DNA of 11,418 nt from Clostridia bacterium (lineage in GTDB: Bacteria > Bacillota > Clostridia > Oscillospirales > CAG-272). Below are positions 5,369 through 11,418 of this stretch, one piece after another; the first letter of the stretch is position 1, and the number at the start of each line of letters is the position of its first letter. Both the position numbers and the translations under genes were made by a program. Below the pieces are notes generated by a model. It saw only the letters and a program-made list of their open reading frames with translations, had not been told where the DNA came from and did no database searches. The stretch lies in the NCBI GenBank assembly GCA_017382615.1, contig JAFNZX010000011.1:1-11418 (forward strand), written 5' to 3'.

Positions 5369-6835
5369 ATGAAAAAAGCAGGTATACTTCTCCCGCTTTC
5401 CTCGCTCCCCTCTCCTTACGGCATTGGTACCATGGGCAAGGAAGCATACAGATTTATCGATTTTCTCAAGGAAAGCAACCAGGTCATCTGGCAGCTGCTC
5501 CCCATTCATCAGACCAGCTACGGAGATTCTCCCTATCAATCCCCCTCCGCTTTTGCGGGTAACCCTTACTTCATTGACATTGACGAGCTGATTGAGCAAG
5601 GTCTTTTGACCAAAAAAGAGGTCAAGGATCAGCCCCCTACAACCGAATACGTGGATTACGCGCACGTTTACTACGCACGCTATCCTCTCTTGCGCAAAGC
5701 GTTTGCACCCTTTGATGCAGCCAACTACCCCGACTACGAGGATTTCTGCCTGCAGAACGCCTTTTGGCTGGATGACTACGCTACCTTTATGGCGATCAAG
5801 AGCACGTATGAATTCCAGGGTCGTAACACCTGGGCGCTTGCAGACCGCCGCAAGGACACGCTGCCTACAGACAAGACCATTGACCAAAACGAATGCAATT
5901 TCTGGAAGTTCTTGCAGTACTTCTTCTTTACCCAATGGGAAAAGATGCACGCATACGCCAAGTCGCAAGGCATTGCACTGGTAGGCGACATGCCCATTTA
6001 CGTAGCTGACGACAGCGCGGACGTGTGGGCAAATCCCACCATGTTTTGCCTGAATGCTAAGGGTATGACCAAAACCGTGGCAGGCGTACCGCCCGATTAC
6101 TTCTCCGAAACCGGTCAGCTTTGGGGCAATCCCCTCTACGATTGGAAGGCGATGAAAGCGGACAACTACAACTGGTGGTACGAGCGTCTGCGCGTGGCGT
6201 TCTCGCTCTTTGACATTGTGCGCATCGATCATTTCCGCGGCTTCTGTAACTATTGGTCAATTCCCGCAGGAGAAGAAACCGCTATCAACGGCAAGTGGCT
6301 CAACGGCCCCGGTGCTACCATGTTTACCGATCTTGAAAAGAGATTTGGCTACCGCCTGCCCTTGATTGCCGAGGATTTGGGCGACCTTGACGCCAAGGTT
6401 TACAAGATGCTGGATAAGCTGGCATACCCCGGCATGAAGGTGCTGCAGTTTGCATTTGACGGCGAAGACAGCGAATACCTGCCCAAGAATTACACCGAGA
6501 ATTGCGTGGTTTACACCGGTACGCACGACAACCGCACCACGCTTGGCTGGCTTGGTGACCGCAATTACGATCAGCGCGTCAGATTTGAACGCAACGTGCC
6601 CGCTTACAGAGGCGCAAAGGACCTTGACCGCCTGATCCGCTTTGCACACGACAGCTGCGCAGAGTATTCCATCATTCCCATGCAGGATTACCTTGGACTG
6701 GACGACGTCGCGCGCATCAATACCCCCGGCACGCTGGGAGATAACTGGAAGTGGCGCCTTGCCAAGAATTACGACAAGGCTGCGCTCAAAAATCACATCC
6801 GCAAGCTGACCGACGCAAGCGGCAGAAATCAATAA
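5369..6835 (+). CDS. malQ: 4-alpha-glucanotransferase (amylomaltase, GH77)
   Basis: This is a 488-residue GH77 enzyme. It transfers alpha-1,4-glucan segments between maltooligosaccharides in the cytoplasm, for use of maltodextrins or turnover of glycogen. The N-terminus has the family signature GILLPLSSLPSPYGIG (5-20) and SYGDSPYQSPSAFAGNPYFI (50-69). The catalytic residues are all present: nucleophile D287 in VRIDHFRG, acid/base E335 in LIAEDLG and transition-state D387 in GTHDN. The loop PPDYFSETGQLWGNPLYDW (241-259) is intact. Length is normal. ATG at 5369 is used because GGAGG lies five bases upstream; an ATG at 5357 overlaps that site. It is the only plus-strand gene here, divergent from yifB, and ends in a shared terminator with the lipoprotein gene. 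No glycogen phosphorylase or other glucan gene is adjacent. Confidence 0.97.
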   Translation: MKKAGILLPLSSLPSPYGIGTMGKEAYRFIDFLKESNQVIWQLLPIHQTSYGDSPYQSPSAFAGNPYFIDIDELIEQGLLTKKEVKDQPPTTEYVDYAHVYYARYPLLRKAFAPFDAANYPDYEDFCLQNAFWLDDYATFMAIKSTYEFQGRNTWALADRRKDTLPTDKTIDQNECNFWKFLQYFFFTQWEKMHAYAKSQGIALVGDMPIYVADDSADVWANPTMFCLNAKGMTKTVAGVPPDYFSETGQLWGNPLYDWKAMKADNYNWWYERLRVAFSLFDIVRIDHFRGFCNYWSIPAGEETAINGKWLNGPGATMFTDLEKRFGYRLPLIAEDLGDLDAKVYKMLDKLAYPGMKVLQFAFDGEDSEYLPKNYTENCVVYTGTHDNRTTLGWLGDRNYDQRVRFERNVPAYRGAKDLDRLIRFAHDSCAEYSIIPMQDYLGLDDVARINTPGTLGDNWKWRLAKNYDKAALKNHIRKLTDASGRNQ

Positions 6836-6876
6836 TATAAAGATCCCCTCGCCACCGGCGAGGGGATCTTTATATT
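6834..6876. terminator. Bidirectional terminator between malQ and the lipoprotein gene
   Basis: A near-ideal hairpin has a perfect 18-bp stem (6836-6853 with 6857-6874), extendable to 20 bp, with a 3-base loop. A GC-rich top and AT-rich base give UUUAUA on both strands. It overlaps the malQ stop codon and ends 14 bases before the stop of the convergent gene, so it serves both. Confidence 0.9.
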
Positions 6877-6889
6877 CAATGAATGAAAA

Positions 6890-8395
6890 TCAATATTCCA
6901 AATCAGCCAAGAACTCGTTGACCTTACCCAGAGCCTTGTTGGTGCTCTTTTCCCACTTAGCAAGGGTGGAACCAAGCTTGGTGGACTTACCGGAGAACAA
7001 AGGACGGAGCTGGTCACGCAGGGACTGACCGCCGTTGTTCATGATGATGTTGGAGCAAGCACCCGAGAAGTCAAAGGTCAGAGAATCGTAGATCAGATCC
7101 AGCATTTCCTTGGACTCGGGGTTCTGCAGATACTGGTAAGAAAGTGCGGTGGAATAGTAAGCATCCACAACGGTTGCATAGCTCTCGGAAGCCATGCACT
7201 CCAGCACAGCACCCATCATAGCCATGGTATCCTCATCAGCGATCGAGCTGGATACGCCGATAGCGGTTACCTGGTCCTGCACGTAGGTTGCATAGTTTTC
7301 CTGGTTTTTATCAAACTTAGGCATGGGAGCAATACCGTAATCAAACTCGGCAAGGTCACCAACGTTGGTTTCCAGCGCGAATACCTGCACGGTTGCCATC
7401 ATGCTCTTGCTTGCTGCAAATGCCTCAACGATGTCGGTCTTACCGGTATCGTCGTAGGTTGCAGTCTTGAATACGTAAGTAGATGCATCGTTATACAGTG
7501 CCTGAATCTTTTCGCACAGTGCAACGGTTCTGTCAAACGTTTCGGTGTTGTAGAACCACTCACCGTCCTCGTTCTTGCTGACTAACTGCACGTTTGCTGC
7601 TACGCAGTAGGGGTCAACGCTGACCGTATCACCGGTGATCAGACCGTACATATCTCTGTCATCCTTCTTGTTAACGGTAGTACCGGTATCCTGATATCTG
7701 TCGGCAATGATCTGATGCTGATAATCCAGCGTCCATTCGTTGTTCTTGACCACCTCGTAAAGGTCGGTCTCGCCAAGATCCTCAAATACCTCTCTGTTGT
7801 ATACGGTTACGAACATGTAACGGAACATGGAGAGCGCAAGCGCACCCGATGCCAGATACTGCTTATTGTTTTCGCCAAAGGAAACAATATCATTATAGCC
7901 CTGCGTCCAGTAATACTTGTCAAGGTCGATATACTGAATGTCGCGCAGGTTCAAAAATTCGCCCTTGAGCACTGACTGAATGGCAAGATAGGTAGAGTCG
8001 GCTACGATATCGTAATCCGAAGCACCGCCCTTGAGTGCCGTGCTGTGCTTATCCACAGGCGTTTCCTCCAGCAGCATCTCCAGCTTGACGTCCAGTCTGT
8101 CCTCGATTGCCATATTTCTGGTATATACTGCATGCGCAACGACGTCACTCTGCGTGTCAGAGCTGGACTCTGCAAAGAATTCATCGTTTACACCCATTTT
8201 GTCCTTAGACAAAATCGTAATGACCTCGTCACCAAACGAAAGCGCGGGAACTTCATCGGTGTAATTGGGGTCTCCGGTTTCAACCTCGCTCTGTTCATCC
8301 TTCGAACCTTCCTCCGGGCCCTGATCGTTTGCACACGCAACCAGCAGAGAAGCAAGCATCAAAAGAGCCAACAGCATGCAAAGAAGCTTTTTCAT
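6890..8395 (-). CDS. Extracellular solute-binding lipoprotein (ABC transporter type)
   Basis: This is a 501-residue secreted lipoprotein. A Lys-Lys start and hydrophobic signal (1-17) lead to the lipobox LVAC (18-21) with acylation at C21. An acidic, Ser/Thr-containing linker (22-50) is followed by the mature domain. The body resembles large periplasmic-binding-protein-type ABC substrate binders: an early beta-strand segment EVITILSKD (57-65), GGASDYDIVADST (123-135) and a FDYGIAPMPKFDKN block near the hinge. It should sit on the outer membrane face and deliver a solute to a permease. Neither permease nor ATPase is in the window, so it is an orphan here. The ATG at 8395 has GGAGG nine bases upstream. 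A sugar ligand is suggested only by the size of the protein and the neighbouring malQ; a peptide or other ligand is equally possible. Confidence 0.85.
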   Translation of the reverse strand: MKKLLCMLLALLMLASLLVACANDQGPEEGSKDEQSEVETGDPNYTDEVPALSFGDEVITILSKDKMGVNDEFFAESSSDTQSDVVAHAVYTRNMAIEDRLDVKLEMLLEETPVDKHSTALKGGASDYDIVADSTYLAIQSVLKGEFLNLRDIQYIDLDKYYWTQGYNDIVSFGENNKQYLASGALALSMFRYMFVTVYNREVFEDLGETDLYEVVKNNEWTLDYQHQIIADRYQDTGTTVNKKDDRDMYGLITGDTVSVDPYCVAANVQLVSKNEDGEWFYNTETFDRTVALCEKIQALYNDASTYVFKTATYDDTGKTDIVEAFAASKSMMATVQVFALETNVGDLAEFDYGIAPMPKFDKNQENYATYVQDQVTAIGVSSSIADEDTMAMMGAVLECMASESYATVVDAYYSTALSYQYLQNPESKEMLDLIYDSLTFDFSGACSNIIMNNGGQSLRDQLRPLFSGKSTKLGSTLAKWEKSTNKALGKVNEFLADLEY

Positions 8396-8452
8396 ATAGC
8401 ATTACCTCCAAAAAATCTAATACGGGCACACTTCGCCCATCTTGTACTCTTC

Positions 8453-8481
8453 ATTTTACACTATATTTTTCCATATGTCAA
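8453..8481 (-). promoter_or_regulatory. Promoter of the solute-binding lipoprotein gene
   Basis: On the minus strand a perfect -35 TTGACA (8481-8476), a 17-bp spacer and the -10 TAAAAT (8458-8453) predict a start near 8446 and a leader of about 50 bases. The near-consensus boxes suggest strong expression. Confidence 0.85.
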
Positions 8482-8498
8482 GAGAAAACAGACATATG
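8472..8498. promoter_or_regulatory. Perfect dyad over the -35 box, probable operator
   Basis: CATATGTC (8472-8479) and GACATATG (8491-8498) are an 8-bp perfect inverted repeat with an 11-bp spacer. One arm covers most of the -35 hexamer. The centre falls about 39 bases upstream of the predicted start, a position used by repressors and by class II activators alike. Confidence 0.55.
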
Positions 8499-8524
8499 CT
8501 TATTTTTTTGTGCAATATGTTACA

Positions 8525-8553
8525 CGACCGTGCACACAATTTGTGCACGGTCG
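8525..8553. terminator. 12-bp hairpin downstream of pepD
   Basis: CGACCGTGCACA (8525-8536) and TGTGCACGGTCG (8542-8553) pair perfectly around a 5-base loop, 13 bases past the pepD stop codon. It probably ends the mreB-pepD transcript. The better T-rich tract, however, follows it on the plus strand (8554-8573), where no gene feeds into it. Confidence 0.6.
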
Positions 8554-8566
8554 CAAAATTTTTTAT

Positions 8567-10000
8567 TTATTTGCACAGAACGTGCGCAATCACCTGCCAA
8601 AAACGCGCGCAGGAGGCAAGATCCAATCTCTCGTCGGGCGAATGGATATCGCGCATATTAGGTCCTACGGAAATCATATCCATCCGGGGCAGTCTGGAAC
8701 GGATAATCCCACACTCAAGCCCCGCATGAATGACGCTGACCTCGGGCGTCTTACCAAACAGCTCCGCATAAGCGGCAAGGTATTCCTCTCTGATAGGTGA
8801 CTGCTTTGCGTAGCTCCAGCCGGGATAACGGGAATGATGGCGCGTGCTTGCACCGCAAAGCGCGGCAAGCGCATCCAGCTCGTCAATCGATGCATCCAGC
8901 TGGCTCTCGATCGCGGAGCGGGAGGAAAGCGTCAGATGCACGCAATCCTCTGCGGTACGGATAATGCCCAGATTGCGGGAATACTCCACCAAGCCCTCGA
9001 TATGATTGCTCATTGCAAGCACGCCGCTTGCCACGGTTGCTATCGCGCAAATGACACGCTTGGTGCTATCCTGATCCATGCAGGTATTGGGCAGCTTTAT
9101 CTCTTCGCACTGCAGGAAAAAGCCTGCATCCTGTGCGCACAGCTCTGCCGTCAGCGCAATTTTCAGCTTATCCGCCTTGGCGGACAAATTGCTCAGATCC
9201 TGACCGCAAACCACTGCCACACACTCACGGGGAATGGCGTTATCCTTACTACCGCCTTCGATTGCGCACAAATTGAAATCAAGCTCCTTGGAAAGAGAGC
9301 GCAAAACTCTGCCCATGAGCTTATTGGCGTTAGCGCGTCCGCGATGCACGTCCGCACCCGAGTGACCGCCCGCAAGACCGCCTATGCTGATCTTAACGGC
9401 AGCTCCCAATGCCTCGGTATAACACACGGGGATGGCAAGATCGGTGCGCAAGCCGCCTGCGCAGCCCGCAGTCACACACGCCTCATCCTCGCTGTCCATA
9501 TTGATCATGCGGGTTGCACTGACCAAGGAATAATCAAAGCTCTCCGCACCCAAAAGTCCTACCTCTTCTTCTACCGTAAACAAGCACTCCACGGCAGGAT
9601 GCGGGGTCTGTCCGTCCAGAATTGCCATCATCATGGCAACCGCAATGCCGTCGTCACCGCCAAGGGTAGTGCCCTTAGCACCCAGCCAGCCGTCCTCAAT
9701 GAACAGCTTGAGTCCGTCCTTGGTAAAGTCGTGCACGGTATCATGATTCTTCTCGCACACCATGTCGGTATGTCCCTGCAAAAGAATCGCGGGACGATCC
9801 TCCAGCCCCTTGGTTGCGGGGGCTTTGATAAATACGTTGTTGACCGCGTCACGATGGCATTCCAGACCGCGCGCATTTGCAAAATCAACCAGATACTCCG
9901 CAATGGCAGATTCGTTACCCGAGCCGTGCGGAATGGCGCAAATCTCCTCGAAAAATTCAAATAGCTTCTTGGGCTCATAGCCCTGTACAATATATTCCAT
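8567..10000 (-). CDS. pepD: Aminoacyl-histidine dipeptidase / PepD-like M20 metallopeptidase
   Basis: This 477-residue cytosolic di-zinc peptidase belongs to the M20C (PepD, Xaa-His dipeptidase) family and hydrolyses dipeptides such as beta-Ala-His or Xaa-His. By family alignment the metal ligands are all visible: H77 in LQGHTD, bridging D116 in GGDDG, E146 in TVEEEVG, D169 in INMDSED and H453 in MRDIHSPDE. E145 is the catalytic base and D79 its partner. The small dimerisation (lid) domain lies in the middle, roughly 200-380, and contains GGHSGADVHRGRANAN (211-226). Length matches the family (about 480-490). The ATG at 10000 has AGGGAG seven bases upstream. It starts 18 bases after the mreB stop with no promoter visible between them, so the two are probably co-transcribed. 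Exact substrate preference is unknown. Confidence 0.95.
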   Translation of the reverse strand: MEYIVQGYEPKKLFEFFEEICAIPHGSGNESAIAEYLVDFANARGLECHRDAVNNVFIKAPATKGLEDRPAILLQGHTDMVCEKNHDTVHDFTKDGLKLFIEDGWLGAKGTTLGGDDGIAVAMMMAILDGQTPHPAVECLFTVEEEVGLLGAESFDYSLVSATRMINMDSEDEACVTAGCAGGLRTDLAIPVCYTEALGAAVKISIGGLAGGHSGADVHRGRANANKLMGRVLRSLSKELDFNLCAIEGGSKDNAIPRECVAVVCGQDLSNLSAKADKLKIALTAELCAQDAGFFLQCEEIKLPNTCMDQDSTKRVICAIATVASGVLAMSNHIEGLVEYSRNLGIIRTAEDCVHLTLSSRSAIESQLDASIDELDALAALCGASTRHHSRYPGWSYAKQSPIREEYLAAYAELFGKTPEVSVIHAGLECGIIRSRLPRMDMISVGPNMRDIHSPDERLDLASCARFWQVIAHVLCK

Positions 10001-10018
10001 ATCTGTGCTCCCTGTTCT

Positions 10019-11077
10019 TTACTTTTTGGTATTGGGCTTTGAATCCGCGTCACGTGTCAACGCACCGATACTGTCGCGGAATTTCGGGATGGTGGAGAGG
10101 TATTTTCCCGTCCCCATCGCCACGCAGGATACGGGGTTTTTGGCAACCGTGGTCTTGATGCCTGTCACGCGCGTGATCAGCTTATCAAGTCCGTAAAGCA
10201 GGCTGCCGCCACCCGCCATATAAATGCCGTTTTTGAGAATATCACCCAAAAGATCGGGGGGCGTACGCTCAATAATGGCGCAAACCGAATCCAAGATTGC
10301 CGTCACGGGCTCAATCATTGCCTCCATCATTTCCTTGGAGGAAAGCGTGATTACGCGGGGCATACCCGAAGCGAGGTCGCGTCCCTTAACCGAGATGGTC
10401 TTTGCCTCACCGTGATCGTACACGGCACCAATCTGAATTTTGATCGCCTCGGCTGTGCGCTCACCGATCAGTAAATTATACTGTCTGCGCACGTACTGCA
10501 TGATTGCCAGATCGAATTTATCGCCCGCAATTTTGACCGATTCCGAAACCACAATGCCTCCCATGGCAACCACCGCGATATCGGTCGTACCGCCTCCCAC
10601 GTCGATAATCATATTACCGATGGGAGAATTGATATCCACGCCTGCACCCATGAGTGCCGCCTTGGGCTCTTCGATGAGAAAGGTTCTGCGTGCGCCTGCC
10701 TCAGCGGCAGCGTCCAGCACGGCTCTCTCCTCGACCTCGGTGATGCCCGTGGGCACGCCGATCATAACGCGGGGACGAAAAACGGTATTACCGCAGGCGC
10801 GGCGAATAAAATATTGCAGCATATGCAGCGTGACGTCGTATTGACTGATCACACCGTTCTTCAAGGGGCGCATGGTGGTGATATGGTCGGGTGTTCTGCC
10901 GATCATGGCAAGGGCTTCCTTGCCTACCTTGACGACTTTATCGGTAGTGGTATCCATAGCGACCACGCTGGGCTCGTTTAAGACGATACCCTTGCCGTCC
11001 ACGTGCACGAGCACCGAGCACGTACCAAGGTCGATACCGATATCACGGCTGAGATTGAGGTTTAATTTATCAAGCAC
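10019..11077 (-). CDS. mreB: Rod-shape-determining protein MreB (actin-like)
   Basis: This 352-residue bacterial actin polymerises under the membrane and guides lateral cell-wall synthesis. The ATPase motifs are in order: phosphate-1 IGIDLGT (13-19), VPTGITEVEERA (108-119) carrying the catalytic Glu, phosphate-2 DVGGGTTDIAV (159-169) and the adenosine motif AGGGSLLYGL (288-297). KGIVLNEPSVVA and AGDKFD are typical of MreB/Mbl. The start is GTG at 11077, with GGAGG eight bases upstream and a normal MreB N-terminus (SRDIGIDLGT) soon after; extension to 11146 would cross the promoter. The last 25 or so residues, ending KPNTKK, are a polar tail beyond the usual end. No mreC, mreD or rodA follows; pepD does. 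This copy is therefore outside the usual mreBCD operon and could be an Mbl- or MreBH-like paralogue. Confidence 0.94.
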   Translation of the reverse strand: MLDKLNLNLSRDIGIDLGTCSVLVHVDGKGIVLNEPSVVAMDTTTDKVVKVGKEALAMIGRTPDHITTMRPLKNGVISQYDVTLHMLQYFIRRACGNTVFRPRVMIGVPTGITEVEERAVLDAAAEAGARRTFLIEEPKAALMGAGVDINSPIGNMIIDVGGGTTDIAVVAMGGIVVSESVKIAGDKFDLAIMQYVRRQYNLLIGERTAEAIKIQIGAVYDHGEAKTISVKGRDLASGMPRVITLSSKEMMEAMIEPVTAILDSVCAIIERTPPDLLGDILKNGIYMAGGGSLLYGLDKLITRVTGIKTTVAKNPVSCVAMGTGKYLSTIPKFRDSIGALTRDADSKPNTKK

Positions 11078-11117
11078 TTCTGTGTCCTCCGATAGGTGTA
11101 TATAAACATCCAAGTTA

Positions 11118-11146
11118 ATTATACTACAAAGACAAGGTAAAGTCAA
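11118..11146 (-). promoter_or_regulatory. mreB-pepD operon promoter
   Basis: On the minus strand TTGACT (11146-11141), a 17-bp spacer and a perfect TATAAT (11123-11118) predict a start near 11111, giving a leader of about 34 bases before the GTG start at 11077. No other promoter is apparent before pepD. Confidence 0.87.
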
Positions 11147-11171
11147 GCCACACGGACGACTTTAACAGGAT

Positions 11172-11248
11172 AAAAGTTTTGGTCGAGCTTTTTCAAAAGC
11201 TCGCAGGGTCTTGGGACAGCGTCCCAAGTCGTGCTCCGCAGAGCACGA
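11172..11248 (+). repeat. Structured intergenic repeat, copy B (three stems)
   Basis: AAAAGTTTTGG leads into stem 1, CGAGCTTTT with AAAAGCTCG (11184-11192 with 11195-11203). Then come linker CAGGGT, stem 2, CTTGGGAC with GTCCCAAG around AGC (11210-11217 with 11221-11228), and stem 3, TCGTGCTC with GAGCACGA around CGCA (11229-11236 with 11241-11248). Aligned to copy A, stem 1 carries two A-U to G-C exchanges matched on both sides. Stem 3 also changes while staying paired with the same CGCA loop. Confidence 0.72.
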
Positions 11249-11288
11249 AACATCCCCTATCGTTGGAAAGCGCCCGAAAGAGGGTGAA

Positions 11289-11309
11289 TTTTTTGCCTTT
11301 GGCAAAAAA
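11289..11309. repeat. Small perfect hairpin
   Basis: TTTTTTGCC (11289-11297) and GGCAAAAAA (11301-11309) pair across TTT. It lies just upstream of the plus-strand terminator. A terminator role of its own is doubtful, since no U-run follows on either strand beyond the stem. Confidence 0.5.
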
Positions 11310-11312
11310 GAG

Positions 11313-11347
11313 GGAGAAAACCACAAGTGGGGTTTTCTCCTTTTTTG
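11313..11347 (+). terminator. Orphan plus-strand rho-independent terminator
   Basis: GGAGAAAACC (11313-11322) and GGTTTTCTCC (11331-11340) form a 10-bp stem followed directly by six T and G. It is a textbook terminator for plus-strand transcription, but no plus-strand gene ends before it in this window. Confidence 0.75.
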
Positions 11348-11355
11348 TTATGGGT

Positions 11356-11387
11356 TTATGTGAGTAAACCGTTTCCGTTCTTTTTGA
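11356..11387 (+). repeat. 32-base internal repeat block, second copy
   Basis: It matches 3529-3560 at 30 of 32 bases. At the first site the block's end pairs with a following CAAAAAGAAC to make a hairpin; here that right arm is absent. Confidence 0.7.
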
Positions 11388-11405
11388 GCAAGGACAATGT
11401 AGGGG

Positions 11406-11418
11406 CGACCATTGGTCG
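11406..11418. repeat. Palindrome cut off by the window end
   Basis: CGACC (11406-11410), ATT and GGTCG (11414-11418) form a hairpin preceded by AGGGG, so the stem probably continues into CCC beyond the edge. It resembles the edge of a further intergenic repeat. Confidence 0.4.

Larger units (their letters stand above)
11147..11418. other. Non-coding right end with structured repeat and terminator
   Basis: There is no supported gene. The stretch holds structured repeat copy B (11172-11248), a small hairpin (11289-11309), a plus-strand terminator (11313-11347), a second copy of the 32-base block (11356-11387) and the start of another palindrome (11406-11418). A reading frame across it is repeat sequence without a ribosome binding site. 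Confidence 0.65.

Noticed and set aside
5312..6232. Minus-strand frame opposite malQ, extending into the yifB promoter region
   Set aside because: malQ has a complete GH77 active site. The frame has no ribosome binding site and no domain, and it would end within the yifB-malQ promoter region.
8834..9964. Plus-strand frame (376 codons) opposite pepD
   Set aside because: It is a codon-bias shadow; the complete set of M20 metal ligands is on the minus strand.
11097..11125. Plus-strand promoter driving copy B
   Set aside because: A TATACT at 11120-11125 exists, but the hexamer 17 bp upstream (TGTATA) is a poor -35 match, so I cannot support it.

Overview
The window looks like chromosomal DNA from a Gram-positive bacterium, most likely a gut Clostridia lineage (Oscillospirales or Christensenellales type). 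The grounds are strong GGAGG ribosome binding sites with some TTG and GTG starts, sigma-A promoters with 17-bp spacers, a lipobox-type substrate-binding lipoprotein, and GC-rich palindromic repeats in every larger intergenic space. The lineage is an inference from gene content and style; no search was run.

There are seven protein genes, six on the minus strand and malQ alone on the plus strand. From left to right: a repeat-filled non-coding stretch (1-550); citrate synthase (593-1966, -) with its own terminator and a promoter embedded in a striking dyad; a CDF metal-efflux protein with an Asn-Asp-Asp-Asp site typical of manganese exporters (2148-3335, -, TTG start); a 350-bp non-coding stretch that is a composite palindromic element with inverted ends; a YifB/ComM-type AAA+ ATPase (3702-5243, -); divergent from it malQ, 4-alpha-glucanotransferase (5369-6835, +); a 20-bp bidirectional terminator; an orphan solute-binding lipoprotein (6890-8395, -) whose promoter carries a perfect 8-bp dyad over the -35 box; then a likely mreB-pepD operon (mreB 10019-11077, GTG start; pepD 8567-10000) driven by one strong promoter; and finally a non-coding stretch (11147-11418) with a further copy of the intergenic element, an orphan plus-strand terminator and the edge of another repeat.

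The genes are mostly unrelated housekeeping functions: central carbon, metal homeostasis, DNA processing, glucan metabolism, cell shape and peptide turnover. They do not form one pathway. malQ and the solute-binding protein are convergent neighbours and might both serve carbohydrate use, but the ligand cannot be read from the sequence.

I see no defence system, mobile-element transposase, CRISPR array, tRNA or rRNA. The most interesting signal is non-coding: a three-stem repeat present in three copies (3371-3427 +, 3603-3677 -, 11172-11248 +). Two copies differ by compensatory base pairs, which argues for selection on structure. Next in interest are dyads sitting exactly on the core promoters of citrate synthase and of the lipoprotein gene.
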